Source of the DNA: Blastocystis hominis
Lineage: Eukaryota; Sar; Bigyra; Opalinata; Blastocystidae
Reading direction: 5' to 3'
Length of the DNA stretch: 64,000 nucleotides
Assembly: GCF_000151665.1 (NCBI RefSeq)
Contig: NW_013171866.1
Location: 248,001-312,000, forward strand
Shown piece by piece: positions 21,966 through 33,085 of this stretch. The position numbers were made by a program, and so were the translations under genes. The notes beneath the pieces are model-generated. The model had not been told where the DNA came from. It did not search any database and worked only from the letters and a program-made list of their open reading frames with translations. Positions within the stretch are counted from its first letter, which is position 1, and every line of letters begins with the position of its first letter.

Positions 21966-24900
21966 TATGGACGAACAGCTCTATGGTCAGTTCATTGCTT
22001 CATTGAATTTGCTCGACAACTATTCCACGCCTGCACAGCAGCGTGCACAGGCTGAGGAATTCCAGACAAATTTCCATGAAAATGAGAACTCTATTGACTA
22101 TTATTTATATATATTATCCACTCCTTCACCTGGTAGGCGTACATTGTTGTTTCCTTGAGATTTAGCACACAGTGCATATATTTGCTTAGTTTGTCTGAAT
22201 AAATTGAAGCTACTCATTATTTCAAAATGGGCGGTGTATGGAAAGGAGAAAAAGGAGCAAATCAAGCGTTTCGCTGAGTCTTATTTAAAGGACTGTATCA
22301 ATGTAATTAGCGGAAGGTGCTCTCGACTGTAGGACGCTACGAACCCCCCTCCATATTTGACCACTAAGTTTGCTGAAGTGTTTGTGGAGCTAATGAAGCG
22401 ATCGTGGCCTCAATACTGGCCCAAAGCCTATGAGCTGATTAAGCAGGCGATGCGGTCCAGTATTAGGCAGTTCCAGACCGGAGAGATGATTTTCACAATT
22501 CTTCTGCAAGAAATTAGCGACAAGGAGGAGAACAGTCGTCTGTCGATCGAGCGTCGGAAGGACTTGATCCAGGTACGCTTCTCTGGTCCGTGTGGTGAAT
22601 CCGCAGCAATTCAACTACAACGGCGATGACTTCATCAAATTCATTCTGTTCACGCTCGACAGCTACATCAAGAAGATGGCAGACAGCGAGCAGCAGAAGT
22701 ACCTCATCCAAAACACGATCGATTTGTTCACTGCTATGATTCCTTGCGTTTGGAATTGTATTTCTCTGCGATCTAGATCCCTGAGAAGATGATTCGGAGC
22801 AACATTGACAGCATTTACATGATGATGGATCCGGTCTCCACGGATCGCGACGTCTTCCAGCACGTCGTGAACTTTTTGTGCAGCTTGGCCGGCGTTCAAT
22901 ACACGGCAAACAACCGGGACTTCGCAATCAGCGTGCTGAAGCGCCTCCTGGAAGTGTCCAAGATCCTCCCCAACTTCTTCGATCAGATGGGCGATGCAGA
23001 CCTCTACAAGCAGTTCTACTAGTAAGCGCGAGCATTCGTTCGGGTGAGGAGTAGTACCATCATCGACTTCTGCTCCATTCAGAACAGCTTCATGTCGAAG
23101 TGGCTGTCGACCGAGCTGGACGTCTATCGCGCGCTCCTCGCGTTTGTTCTCAGCCTGTTCACCAACGCGTCGTTGGAGATCGCCGACGCCGCGATGGCGG
23201 CGATTCCGGCGCTCTTTCCGGATCTCCGTCGCAGCGAGTTCGCGAACATCCGGCAGATCGCGCAGGAGGGAATTGCCCAGTTCCTGACGAACGTGATCAC
23301 CAGTCTGCAGATCAACAACGTGAATTCTCCGGATTTCGCGTCTCGAAAGTGAGGAGCGGGGTTGGATTTGCATGGTGTAGCATCGACTTCGAGGATCAGA
23401 ACGAGAAGGACGATTACATCGCCGATTACCAGAGCTATGTGAACGAGATTCGCAATCGCGTCGCGGCGTTGACGCCCACGTATGTGCTTCCCATGTCGGC
23501 GACGGTTCTCCAAATGTAGGGCGGCTTTTGAGTGTGGTGCGAGCGTAGATTCCAGAAGGGTCTCGTGTCGACCTCGCTAGGCTACAAATCGCTGCTGTGC
23601 ATCACGGAAGGCATCAACGTGGGGATGAGTCGCTGCAAGACGGAGATCAAAGGCCAGGCGGAGGTGATCAGCAACGGTCGAAAGACCGTCGAGTTCCTCT
23701 TGCAGCAGAACATGGGATTCAACCAGGAACTCGACCAGCTGATCTTGCAGTCGGTCTTCGATTATCTGTGGGTGCTGCGAAAGGACACCACGCTCTTGCT
23801 CTCCTTCATCGAGCGAATCGTCACTCTGATTGGCCAGGCGTCCTCCCTCTACAAGTACGCATCGCTCGGCTCGCCTCCCTCGTAGTGGAAACACAGACCA
23901 ACAGGCTCTGCTCTGCGTGAAGGCCTCCGAACTGCTCTATAAAGTGTGCCAGATTCTGGGAAACATCCTGGTCACGCAGATGGACATGATCCTCGACGCG
24001 CTCTTCGGCCTGATCTCCACGGCCATCACGCCGACGGTCTGCAACAATCTCTGCAAGGCTTTCCGTTCGATCGGGTGCGCGCGCTGACCTCTAGTCTATC
24101 TCGCCACGAACATCACCGAGTCGCAGAAGCGACAGCAGCGCTATGTCCAGGTCTTCACTCCCGTGATCAACTTCCTCTCCGAGAAGAGCGTCGTGGAATC
24201 CTATTCCAACCCGCAGAACTTCCATCAGCTCTACTCTACCAAGTCGGTTTTTTTTCTCTCTCTCGATGGTAGTGCGGACAAGCTCGCCGAGCTGGGCAAT
24301 TCCCTGTCGTGCCTCGTGTTCATGCTGGACGCGATCTTCTGCACGAAGGGAGAATACCGCGAGATCGTTCTGTCGATCTTCCAGCGCATGGGCGAGTCGC
24401 TCGCCTACCTCTACCTCACCGTCTCCTATCTGCTCGTTTTCTCCAACGGAAACGAGCCCGAGCTGGCGTGCTGGCGCGTGATCACGCCTTCGGAAATCCC
24501 GTCGGCGGTGCAGTACGGGAACGCGGTGCCGCCGCAGAGCACGCGTCTCTACAACATCTTCGGGTTCCTGAACGTAGCGCAGCGATGAGGCTCTTCCGCT
24601 CTAGAAAATCTGGAGACATCTGCTGAACTTGGAGACTGTCGCGACGGACGATGTGCTGTCCTTCTTCCAGGTTCGTTCATTTTTCGTTTCCCCTCACGCG
24701 CAGAGCACAATCCTGCAGCTTCTGCCCTTCTTCCGGCACAAAATGGCCGCGACGTTCCTCACCTGCATCATGACGCCCTTCTATCTCTCCTCGCCTTCCT
24801 CCTGGACCACCAAGCAGCCCTCTCCTCTGCTCCTCCAATTCACCTCCGCGGCGCTTAGCGCTCTGCTCTCGCTGGTGGGTTCGGAGCATTACACAGCGTC

Positions 24901-26053
24901 CAGTAGGCCTCTCTCGCGCGCGCGGGGTCTAACATGCAGTTCGCCCCTTGGGCATAATCGCTCCTGGAATGAGCTCGGAGGCCGCGGAGGCGCAAGGCGT
25001 GGAGTCGATTTACTACGAAGGCACGTTGGCTCTGGCGGACAGTCTGCTCGACTTCCTGATGAGCATTTCGAGTAACGACGGAAGCGGGTATTCGGAGACG
25101 CTGGCGATGCGTCAGTTCCGCCAGAAAGTGCAGCAAACCACGAAGATGGACGACAAGGAGCTTCGCTCGCGGCGTACGTTCGGAAGAGAGGAACGTAATG
25201 AATAGGGCAGGCGTTCCTGCGAACGATCTTCACGCCCGTGATCGTCGCCAACGTGGATCTGTGCAAGAGTATCAATAGCTTCCTGCTCTCCTGCACGGTG
25301 AGCAGCAATGAGTCTCTGTAGCGTTTCGAAAGCGTCGGTGATGGGTAGAGATTTGTACAAGAAGGTGATTCGATTCCTTTCGTATTATGTGTTTTTCATC
25401 GGAGGAAGCAGCGACTATTTCGAGTTCCTGGACTCCGTGTTCTACTCCATCCTGCAGAATCTGCTCTCCGACTCACTGGAATCGGACCTTCGCTTGCAAT
25501 GCATCATCGTCGATGTGTGCATCTACATGCTGAACGTGGTGGGACGCAGCATCACCAAGATCCGAATCGAAAAGAAGGGAATGTTTAGCTCCAATATCGA
25601 GATGGTGCTGCAGGCCCAGAATCGAGTCACTGCCGAGCAGTGCCGCGCGTTCCGATATAAAATGACGTCGAGTGATAATCTGGATCTCTATGTGAATCAT
25701 TTCCGGGACTTCATTAATGAAATCAAGAATGCATCGGAAGGTGAGGAGTGCGGGGAGAGGAGTGAGGAGTAGGATCAACGAAGCCTGCACCGATTATTAA
25801 AGTGCCGCTGGTGGGGAAGAAGCCACACGCACACAATAACAATAACAATAACAATAGTTATAATCAAAACCAAAACCAGGGAAGAAGAGACCAGAGGCAG
25901 AAGCAGAAGGCCAATCGAAAGAAGGGAAGGAAGAACCGACGGCAACAAGGACAGAGAGACTTGAACGATATTTTTGAAGGGGGTGAAGGAAATAATAGTA
26001 CAAATAACAATAGTAATAATTATTATTATAACCATTCGAATGATCTGCTTTAA
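21966..26053 (+). CDS. Exportin / importin-beta superfamily nuclear transport receptor
   Basis: A large all-helical karyopherin (about 1,230 residues). The N-terminus MDEQLYGQFIASLNLLDNYS...QQRAQAEEF and the next helices (KEQIKRFAESYLKD; KFAEVFVELMKRSWPQYWP; RLSIERRKDLIQ) look like the Ran-binding start of exportins. The order resembles exportin-6/exportin-5 types more than CRM1, but the exact member is not settled. HEAT-like helices follow to the conserved C-terminal segment LDLYVNHFRDFINEIKNASEG. The tail is basic and Asn/Gln-rich with an (N)n run. At least 12 introns of about 28-35 nt, e.g. those at IQ|QF and RK|ID. Genomic TAA; a variant octamer follows. Confidence 0.8.
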
Positions 26054-26106
26054 TCGATCAGTAAGAACAGTTTCTTTTTGTTTGTGAAAAAATGTCCCTT
26101 TTTTTT

Positions 26107-26612
26107 ATGCGTCCTGGAATGACCGAAATTGGCTCTGTTTTTCGCCAACTAAGTCGAAGTCATTTTGCTAGAACTTTTGCTACTGCTATGGTATCTGGCT
26201 CATGCACGGCTCATTAGAATAGGGTTTCGACAAGGAAGTGATTAAGGCTGGAGACGGAAAGAACTTTCCGAAGACTGGTGATATGCTGACCATGCACTAT
26301 ACTGGTACTGTAGGCCTCTACTACTCCTTGTAACGGGATAGCTGACCAGCGGAAAGGTGTTCGATAGCTCGCGCACCCGTGGAAGACCTTTCCAGTTCGT
26401 GATTGGTATTGGCCAGGTTATTAAGGGCTGGGATGAAGGTGTGATGACGATGTCTCTTGGTGAGAGAGCCAAGCTCACCCTGACCCCTGATTACGGTTAT
26501 GGCGCTCGTGGAGTCCCTGGAGTGTAAGCGTTTTTGTAGCCTTGACTATATGTGTAGGATTCCTCCCAACGCCACTCTCGTTTTTGATGTGGAGCTTCTC
26601 AAGATTAACTAA
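26107..26612 (+). CDS. FKBP-type peptidyl-prolyl isomerase (FKBP12-like) with optional targeting leader
   Basis: A single FK506-binding domain: [78 protein letters not shown]...[18 protein letters not shown]. The drug-pocket residues (Tyr of HYTG, Asp of FDSS, Phe of FQF, Trp of GWDEGV, Tyr of DYGYG, Phe of FDVELL) are kept. An upstream exon adds [27 protein letters not shown], which resembles an organelle presequence; the last codon of that exon is an ATG, so a cytosolic form starting MGFDKEV is possible. Introns are 32, 32 and 34 nt; 135 codons with the long start. Genomic TAA. Confidence 0.93.
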
Positions 26613-26636
26613 GATCTCACTCTTTTTGTTTCTTGT

Positions 26637-26644
26637 AACAAACA
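26637..26644 (-). terminator. 3' octamer of the GT49 gene
   Basis: AACAAACA on the plus strand; the T of the TGA stop is exactly 5 nt upstream. Confidence 0.85.
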
Positions 26645-26646
26645 TT

Positions 26647-29054
26647 TCATACCTCTGAATAGATATCATTCACGTTGCGTGTGCAAAGTCTGGCAAAATT
26701 CTTGTAGCCATAAAAAAACAGCAACTGCTTCTGGAAGTGGCTGTACTTTCTCCCCATCCTGGTAATTTCATCCGAATCGAGCTTGTATTTCTTCCGCAAA
26801 GCCGAACTAAACATTTCACTCGCTCCCCATCTCCTACTCAGGATGTGGCAAATCCATCAAAAACACCTGATTCAGAATATAAAACTTGAAGTTCGCAGCT
26901 CGAAGATGTTCGAAGAGCTGCACCTTATTATAGCCATAGTTCCAAAAGCGATCGTCAAACACAATAGCATCCTTATGAAACGGAAGAATGAAATAAGGCT
27001 CCTGAAAGTCCATCGTGAAGCAGCGCACGCGCGACACAGTGCCCGACATGCGGAACCACTGAGGGAGCGTGTACATCTAGCTAAGAAACAGCGTGATTAA
27101 TAGTACATGAGTGCGAAACCATCGCTTTCTCCAGATACAAAGACCGCTCTGGAGACATCCGGCGAGTTCTTCTTTGGTCTGCGGCTGGAGAGCCATGCCT
27201 CTACAAGGAATTAGAAAAGAAAAAAAGAAAAGAGAAAAGAAGAATAGAGAAAAGAAAAAAAAAGAAGATAAAGTCAACTCAACTCAACTCAATTCAACTC
27301 AATTCAACTCAAGATGGATGCAGACATACAGAGTGAGACAGTATTTCATAGAGGGGCAGTAGTTGAGTAAATGATCGCGGCGGTAGAAAAAGACGGGCAA
27401 AATAACCGCAGCTTGACGATTTGAAGTGATTGAATGAGGCAGTTTCGATATTTCGCTGTAGAGATTGTCTGCACGGAAGTGGAAACGTGGAAATGGATAC
27501 AAGGCACGGAGAGATCGATATCAAGCATCATGAAATGAGTGGTTTGGATGTTGAAAATAGCGAGGTTCCGAAGAAGATTGATGGGAAAGCCTGCTCTCTT
27601 ATCGTGTGTCACGTAAAGCAGAATCGTGCAACGAGTCGGAATCGCCTTCGTCTCAATGAACTTCAGCACTTGCTTCTGATTGTTTCGGTTGGCGTAGATC
27701 GAGAACACGGCGTGTCTATTGAGTAAACAACAGAAACAAAGAGAGAAAAAACCCTGGCCAGTGATTCAGCATGTGAGGAACCAAAAACAAACGATCCACG
27801 GTCAGCAGCGAGACGATGGACACAGAAAAGGTTGCGTTCTCTGCAGGAAACCGCGCTATCCATCAACAAAAATCAACACACCGAACGATTGGTCCCGGAA
27901 TAGATCGGAGTCGTCTCAATGTTCCCCACGAATTTCCGAACGAAACTCTCTGGTTGGGTTTTCGCTAAAGGCACAGGAGACGGATTCTCAAGCTCTCTCA
28001 CTGCGGGATAATACGGATAGAACTGCTTTTCGTTCCGACTGATAACATCCTGCAGCTGCTCTAAAGTCAGTCGTTTGTTCGTGATTTCATTGCGCATCGC
28101 GTGATAGCGCCGGGTTTCATTGGCAATTTGGGGAGCGAGCATGTGCATCACTGCTCTCTGCTCGGCCTCAACGGCGTGGACGATCTTCTTGGCTTGGTTT
28201 TCGTAAATATGATCCGGAGGGAAGTTGTAGTTCCTGTAGGAGCGGAATGCCATGCTCAATGCGAGCTTTCGGCTCGCCTGTCGCGCAGCAGAGTTGAGGA
28301 ATGTGCCCCACGGCTTAACATAGGTAACACCTAGGGAAGAGAGAGAAACACGAAGAGAAAACTGTTGTTTCTGGGAACGACGTTGGCATCTTCGTAAATG
28401 TTCGGAAGTCCTGAAAAATGTTCAAATGAAGAAAAAGAAGAAGAATTAATGGGATGAGACAAAAAAAGGTCTGCATCTGCTAAAATAGTGGGTCCCTCTT
28501 GATGAAAAAGTTCCGGCTCTCTGCTTGGATCGCTGAAATTCATAGAAACAACTTAACTTGAGAAAGAAAAAACATCGTTCACCTGACGACTGCGCTCGAA
28601 AAGACAGGCTCGTACTCACCTGATTTGGGTTATCCCCAGAAATAGCACCATCTACAAATCACGACAAACATCGGTAACAACTTGCTAACGAGGAGTAAAC
28701 ATTATTACTCAGAAAAGGAGATGGATTTTCTGAAGGGTTCGTACTGCCAAGATTTGCGTTCCGATCTTGAGGCACTGCAGACTCCTGAAAAAACGATTTC
28801 GATTCCAATGAAAGGGAACTCTCCCCCCCTTCATCACAATTCTTGTTGTCACAGTCAGTAGTGTTAGCAATGGGAGACAACATTGTAAGGACTTGGATAG
28901 AGTTCCCAATAACTCCGTTATCTAATTGATAGGAAACAACACTCGTAATTTCCTTTGCATATTGACGAAAACTATGGCAGCCAAAATTATAGCGGAAAGC
29001 CGCCATAACAAGTATAGAAACAATAAAGGCAAGACGGTGAACGCTGGTTGGCAT
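26647..29054 (-). CDS. GT49-family glycosyltransferase (LARGE C-domain/B4GAT1-like), type II membrane
   Basis: A Golgi-type glucuronyl/xylosyl-like transferase is inferred. The N-terminal anchor is LAFIVSILVMAAF, followed by a stem rich in Asn/Ser. Catalytic signatures: THDKRAGFPINLLRNLAIFNIQTTHFMMLDIDLS (the 'YPIN.LRN.A' block and the DxD motif DID), PVFFYRRDHLLNYCP, then MDFQEPYFILPFHKDAIVFDDRFWNYGYNKVQLFEHLRAANFKFYILNQVFLMDLPHP, the GT49 'EPY.......DERF.GYG.NK..H' region. A large intron-like segment (about 27,190-27,320, roughly 120 nt, pyrimidine-rich on the coding strand with TTGAG repeats) is exceptional here. The TGA at 26647-26649 has its T exactly 5 nt before the octamer (complement 26637-26644). 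Confidence 0.83.
27274..27312. repeat. CAACT/CAATT short tandem repeat in an intron
   Basis: About eight imperfect 5-nt units (CAACT, CAATT) on the plus strand, inside the unusually long intron of the GT49 gene. Confidence 0.85.
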
Positions 29055-29341
29055 CCCAACTAAAAATAAGCCTGTTAGAACAAAATGAGAAATACTCCCG
29101 TTTTTTGTACATACAAAAATGCGTTACAACCATATACCAGATGAGTGTTATAACGAAATATCGAGGGAGATAGATCACTATAGTTCCCCTATGTTTATGT
29201 GTTATTCACATTTGCTGATCGCCACAGAAGGTGTTTCTATTCGCATTGCTTGATTGATAGATAAGTGGAAAGATACTGGAATTACTGGAATCCTTGTTGT
29301 CGTGACGTGTAGAAAACTAAAGACCAATCTACTGCGCATAT

Positions 29342-30970
29342 ATGATTCAAGTGTATTTCTACGGACCGCCACATGATCTCTAGATTTACAGATGCCTTTT
29401 TGAAATTGAACTGTATGATCGTTGTGAAGATAATATTGTGTTTGGGACTCGTTGCTTTGTGTTGCCGTTCAAGAAGGCATCATTCTGTTTCCTTTTCGAA
29501 GATATTGAAGACACAAATCAATGTAGACTAAAAGTATTGGTACTTGCATCGATTCAAATCAGATTTTGGAGGTAGCTTCCTACTACGGAGGTTCTACCAG
29601 TTCCGAAGCTCCTACTCCCACGAAAAAGAAAGGTCATCAGTCGGTGTCCATTTCTCGAATTCAAAACGTACTCTTGTTTCTTTCTCGCCCTCACCTCCAG
29701 ATCCAGCTCACCAACCACTCCGGCACCGAGCTCGTAGAGCTCTCCTTCCTCCTCTTCCTCCTCTCTAGACCAACGTAACCGGCGAGAACATCCTCAACGT
29801 GCTCTACAGCAAAGTCCGCAACAGTCGCGCCCTCAAGAAGAAAGCCGTCTCCCCGCCGCCCTCCGCGCCGCCTCCGCTTCCTCCCGTCCCCATCGAATCC
29901 CCCGCGCAGGCCGAGCGCTCCGAGCTTCGCAAGCAAGTCGACGCGCGCGTGTTTTCCTTCGACACCATCTCCGAAGAGGACGTTCCCGAGATCCCCGCGC
30001 TCCCCGTCGACCCCTCTCGCCCCTCTCTCGTCCAAAAACCGCGGAAGCAGCAGCAGGTGGCGGTGGAGATCCCCGTGCTGCGGACGCCGCCGACGTCGGG
30101 GGACCCAGGACTGTCCGGCGAGCGCGAGATGCTGCGAGCGCAGCTGAGGTCGCAGCGATTCGACGATTTGTAGGAACGGGGAAGGAGTGCGAGGTAGGCT
30201 GAGCGGCGAGGACGAAGCGCCGGTGTTCGGGAACAACAACAACCGGAAGATCTCGGATCTGAGCGAGTCGCAGGGGTGCAACCCGAGCGAGCTGTTTGAC
30301 CGCGGGGAACGCGGCGGGTTTTACGGGAGCGTGGAGAACGAGCATGATAAGAACGTTGCGAAACTGCGACGGTACCAGATGGAAATGCAGTGGGATATGG
30401 TGGACGAGCCGTCGTACGACTCGAACACCACCGCTCAGAGCAATGTGTATGTGATCGACGATGCGGATGAGGCGCTGCGAGCGTCGGTAGGGAGGCCGAC
30501 AAGCGAGTTTCGACCCTCGATCGCCTCGCAGATCAGCGAGATTTCGCGAGGATCGGAGCTGAGTCGGGAGGAGCGGATTTCGTTCCCTCTGGCCCCGCAG
30601 GAGAAGCGGAATTATGTGGGGAGCAAGGAATCGATCATGATGATGCAAGACATCGATTTGCTGAGCGGACAGTCGGAGAATGCGGAGTACATCGTCGACA
30701 CTTCGGATCAGCATCGATCGCCCTGCTCGACGCTCATTCCCGAAGTCTTCGATCATTCCCGAGACAACACGGCTGAGCCCACCAGCGTTAAAATCACACC
30801 GCCGCCTGGATCGACGACGATGCCCAGCGTGGTGCCGCCGCCCGCTGTGCCGCTTTCGATCCCGCCGCCTGTCTTTAAACCGCAGCGTCTTTCACCCATT
30901 TCGAATCGTAAAACTCCTCCCGAAGAAGGGAAGCCGCGAACGGCGCTCCCGCCTCACTTTGCAATGAAAT
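29342..30970 (+). CDS. Pro/Ser-rich protein of unknown function, poly(A)-made stop
   Basis: The first exon encodes only MIQ; introns of 33, 29, 33, 35 and 28 nt follow. The N-terminal 60 residues (IYRCLFEIELYDRCEDNIVFGTRCFVLPFKKASFCFLFEDI) look folded and beta-rich. The rest is low-complexity: proline runs (PPPSAPPPLPPVP, PPPAVPLSIPPPVF), acidic patches and many Ser/Arg, probably disordered, possibly an SH3/EVH1-type ligand or scaffold. I do not recognise a family. After removing introns the length is 490 codons plus one T (30970). The variant octamer TGTTTGTG starts at 30975, so the stop is created after ...PPHFAMK. It converges on adenylate kinase. Confidence 0.72.
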
Positions 30971-30974
30971 GGAT

Positions 30975-30990
30975 TGTTTGTGAACAAACA
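30975..30990. terminator. Palindromic shared 3' element, unknown gene / adenylate kinase
   Basis: TGTTTGTGAACAAACA: plus-strand TGTTTGTG (30975-30982) ends the plus gene and its mirror, TGTTTGTT on the minus strand (30990-30983), ends adenylate kinase. The 7-nt arms are perfectly complementary. Confidence 0.85.
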
Positions 30991-30996
30991 GGCGAG

Positions 30997-31995
30997 CTAA
31001 AGGGACTGCTTCGCGATGAAATGAGCCATGATGGTCTTGAGGATGTCGGGAATGTCCTGAACGCCCTTCTTCACGTCGAATCGACGCAGCAAATCTTCAC
31101 TCAATTCACGCCCCATAGCACTTACTCTTTCCGCCCACGCCATAGAAACTAATGATGGGAGCTGTCTGACGCTCATACACCGCCAGACGATTCTCAATCA
31201 CCTCGCGATTGTCATCGCTTCGCGTGATCAACTCTTCGTGGCATGTATCGCAGAGGTTTTCCTCTTTGGGAGCCAAGGGAGGCAAGTGATATCCGCCCCC
31301 AATGATACTGGCGACGTTGTACGAACGGTTGCACTTGGGACACACGCGGCGACCCATCAACTTCTGGATCAGGAGATCGCGAGGAAGATGAAACTGCAAT
31401 ACAAGATCGATCGGGAAAGAGTCTTCGATCGCTTTCGACTGAACCAAAGAACGCGGAAAACCATCCAGAATCACACCCGACTTGTACTCCGGTTGCTGGA
31501 TGATCTTTTGGATCACAGGGAGAACGATTTCGTCAGGAACAAGCTGGCCACTATTCACGTACGGCTATATTATTGCTCAAAGAGGAAGAGTAGCTACTTC
31601 AACCTGCTTCCCAAAAGGCGTTTTCTGAGCGATTTCCTTCTTCATATAATCTCCCGACCCAAATGTTGGGATCTACGTAATCAAATCCAAGAATAAAAGA
31701 AACCATCAAAATGGGAGAAATAATCCGTGAATACGTACCCTTTCCGGATCCTGGAGCACCGATAAATAAAATATTCTTCCTTTTCAAATGCAAAGCGACA
31801 TTCTACACTTCACACAAACCGCTTTCCAGTTACTAAATTCTTATAAAAGCTCATAATATCTTGTCCTTCCTAAAGATAATATGAGAATGAAGAGACTACA
31901 CTTAGCTTTTCCAACTCGGCGGCAATGGCTCCTTCATTCAGATGAATCAAAGATGGAAGAATATATTTCAGTTTTGCGACGGATGTGACACTCAT
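30997..31995 (-). CDS. Adenylate kinase with N-terminal extension and zinc-type LID
   Basis: This enzyme makes 2 ADP from ATP + AMP. The P-loop is NILFIGAPGSGKGTYSRI; next come IPTFGSGDYMKKEI, NSGQLVPDEIV and ILDGFPRSLVQSKAI (NMP-binding site). The LID carries four cysteines (RRVCPKCNRSYN ... ENLCDTCHEELITRSDD), the zinc-binding LID of long bacterial-type/AK2-like enzymes. The C-terminus is FDVKKGVQDIPDILKTIMAHF. An unusual 60-residue N-terminal helix-rich extension (MSVTSVAKLKYILPSLIHLNEGAIAAELEKL) precedes the kinase, split by introns of 30, 31, 31, 39 and 31 nt. Genomic TAG at 30997-30999; 278 codons. Divergent from MAT1 with about 100 bp between start codons. Confidence 0.93.
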
Positions 31996-32098
31996 AGATG
32001 CGTAGACTAATAGAAATTGGAGCAAAAGATGAAAATGCAAAAATAGGTCAGAATTTGATAATTCTCACAATCAGCTCTATTGATCGGTTTTGCTCACT

Positions 32099-33084
32099 AT
32101 GGAGGACAGAATAGTATGTGATAACTGTGAGAATCGCAATCTGCATCTCTTCGGAGCGAATACCAAGTTCTTTATGGCACCATGCGAACATTGCTTGTAA
32201 ATCTCTTCGATTGCACACTCACTGGTTTAGTTGCGAGGTATGCGTCTCAAGATATATAGAAGAATACACTCGTTTCGAATGTCCAAAGTGTAAGCGCGTT
32301 ATTCAAAGGTCCGAGTTGAAAGAAGAAACTAAGGAGGTGTTTGAAACAAGGAAAATTCGGGAAGCTCGAAGCAAAGTCACCTCCATTCTAAACGAAATGT
32401 TCACCGACTATGATAGTGAGGACGCCAGAAAATACTTAGAAAAGAGAAATGAACTATGTATTCACTCTAATCGGCTCTTACCATAGTCTTGATGGAATTA
32501 AAAAAGGACGAAAAAGGATTCGGAGAAGCACTGATGAAAATGGGAGCTCGAGATGATCGCCGTTTTGAACAGAACGAAGCAAAACGAGTAATACAAATTG
32601 CATTTATTCACACTAGTCATATTACAAAATCGATTTAGAGAATAAAGTCAAAAAGGAAAGGAAGGAGCGAAAACAACAAAAGAGCCTTCTCAAGAAGGGC
32701 GACTTTGAGAATGTACAACTTAAGGTGGCAGTGTTCCATAGATTGCCGAAAGAAAAAAGAAAGATAGCATTTTCTATAGTCATATCCTTTTGATAGCATT
32801 TGGATAGCGCCTTCATTGTATGGAATAATAGGCCTCAAATTCGCGCACCTCTTGAAACGATGAAAATATCTAGGCAGGGCAATGTACGACTTGCGAAGCC
32901 ACCTTCCTTTGTAGAAAATAAAAGCAGAGAGAAGGGAGCGGACCGCCTCTTATATTTCTTTGTACATTTATCACAGAGGGTTGGAAGAACTATTATGTGC
33001 TTTAGTTTCGTGTGTTTGATGAAAATAGTCTCTATAACTGGAATTCTCAATTCCTCATTATCTGTGCATTATTCCGAGGATTAG
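32099..33084 (+). CDS. MNAT1: CDK-activating-kinase assembly factor MAT1/TFB3 (TFIIH)
   Basis: MAT1/TFB3 joins CDK7-cyclin H to core TFIIH. The N-terminal RING-like domain reads MEDRIVCDNCENRNL...APCEHCFCEVCVSRYIEEYTRFECPKCKRVIQRSEL, then the typical helix ETKEVFETRKIREARSKVTSILNEMF, and a Lys/Glu-rich coiled coil (ALMKMGARDDRRFEQNEAKR...ENKVKKERKERKQQKSLLKKGDF). Introns of 29-35 nt. The 3' end is not resolved: one reading stops at TAG 33082-33084, only 1 nt before the next gene's ATG. Another ends with a poly(A)-made stop at T 33008, 5 nt before a variant octamer TGTTTGAT (33013). Confidence 0.75.
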
Positions 33085-33085
33085 A

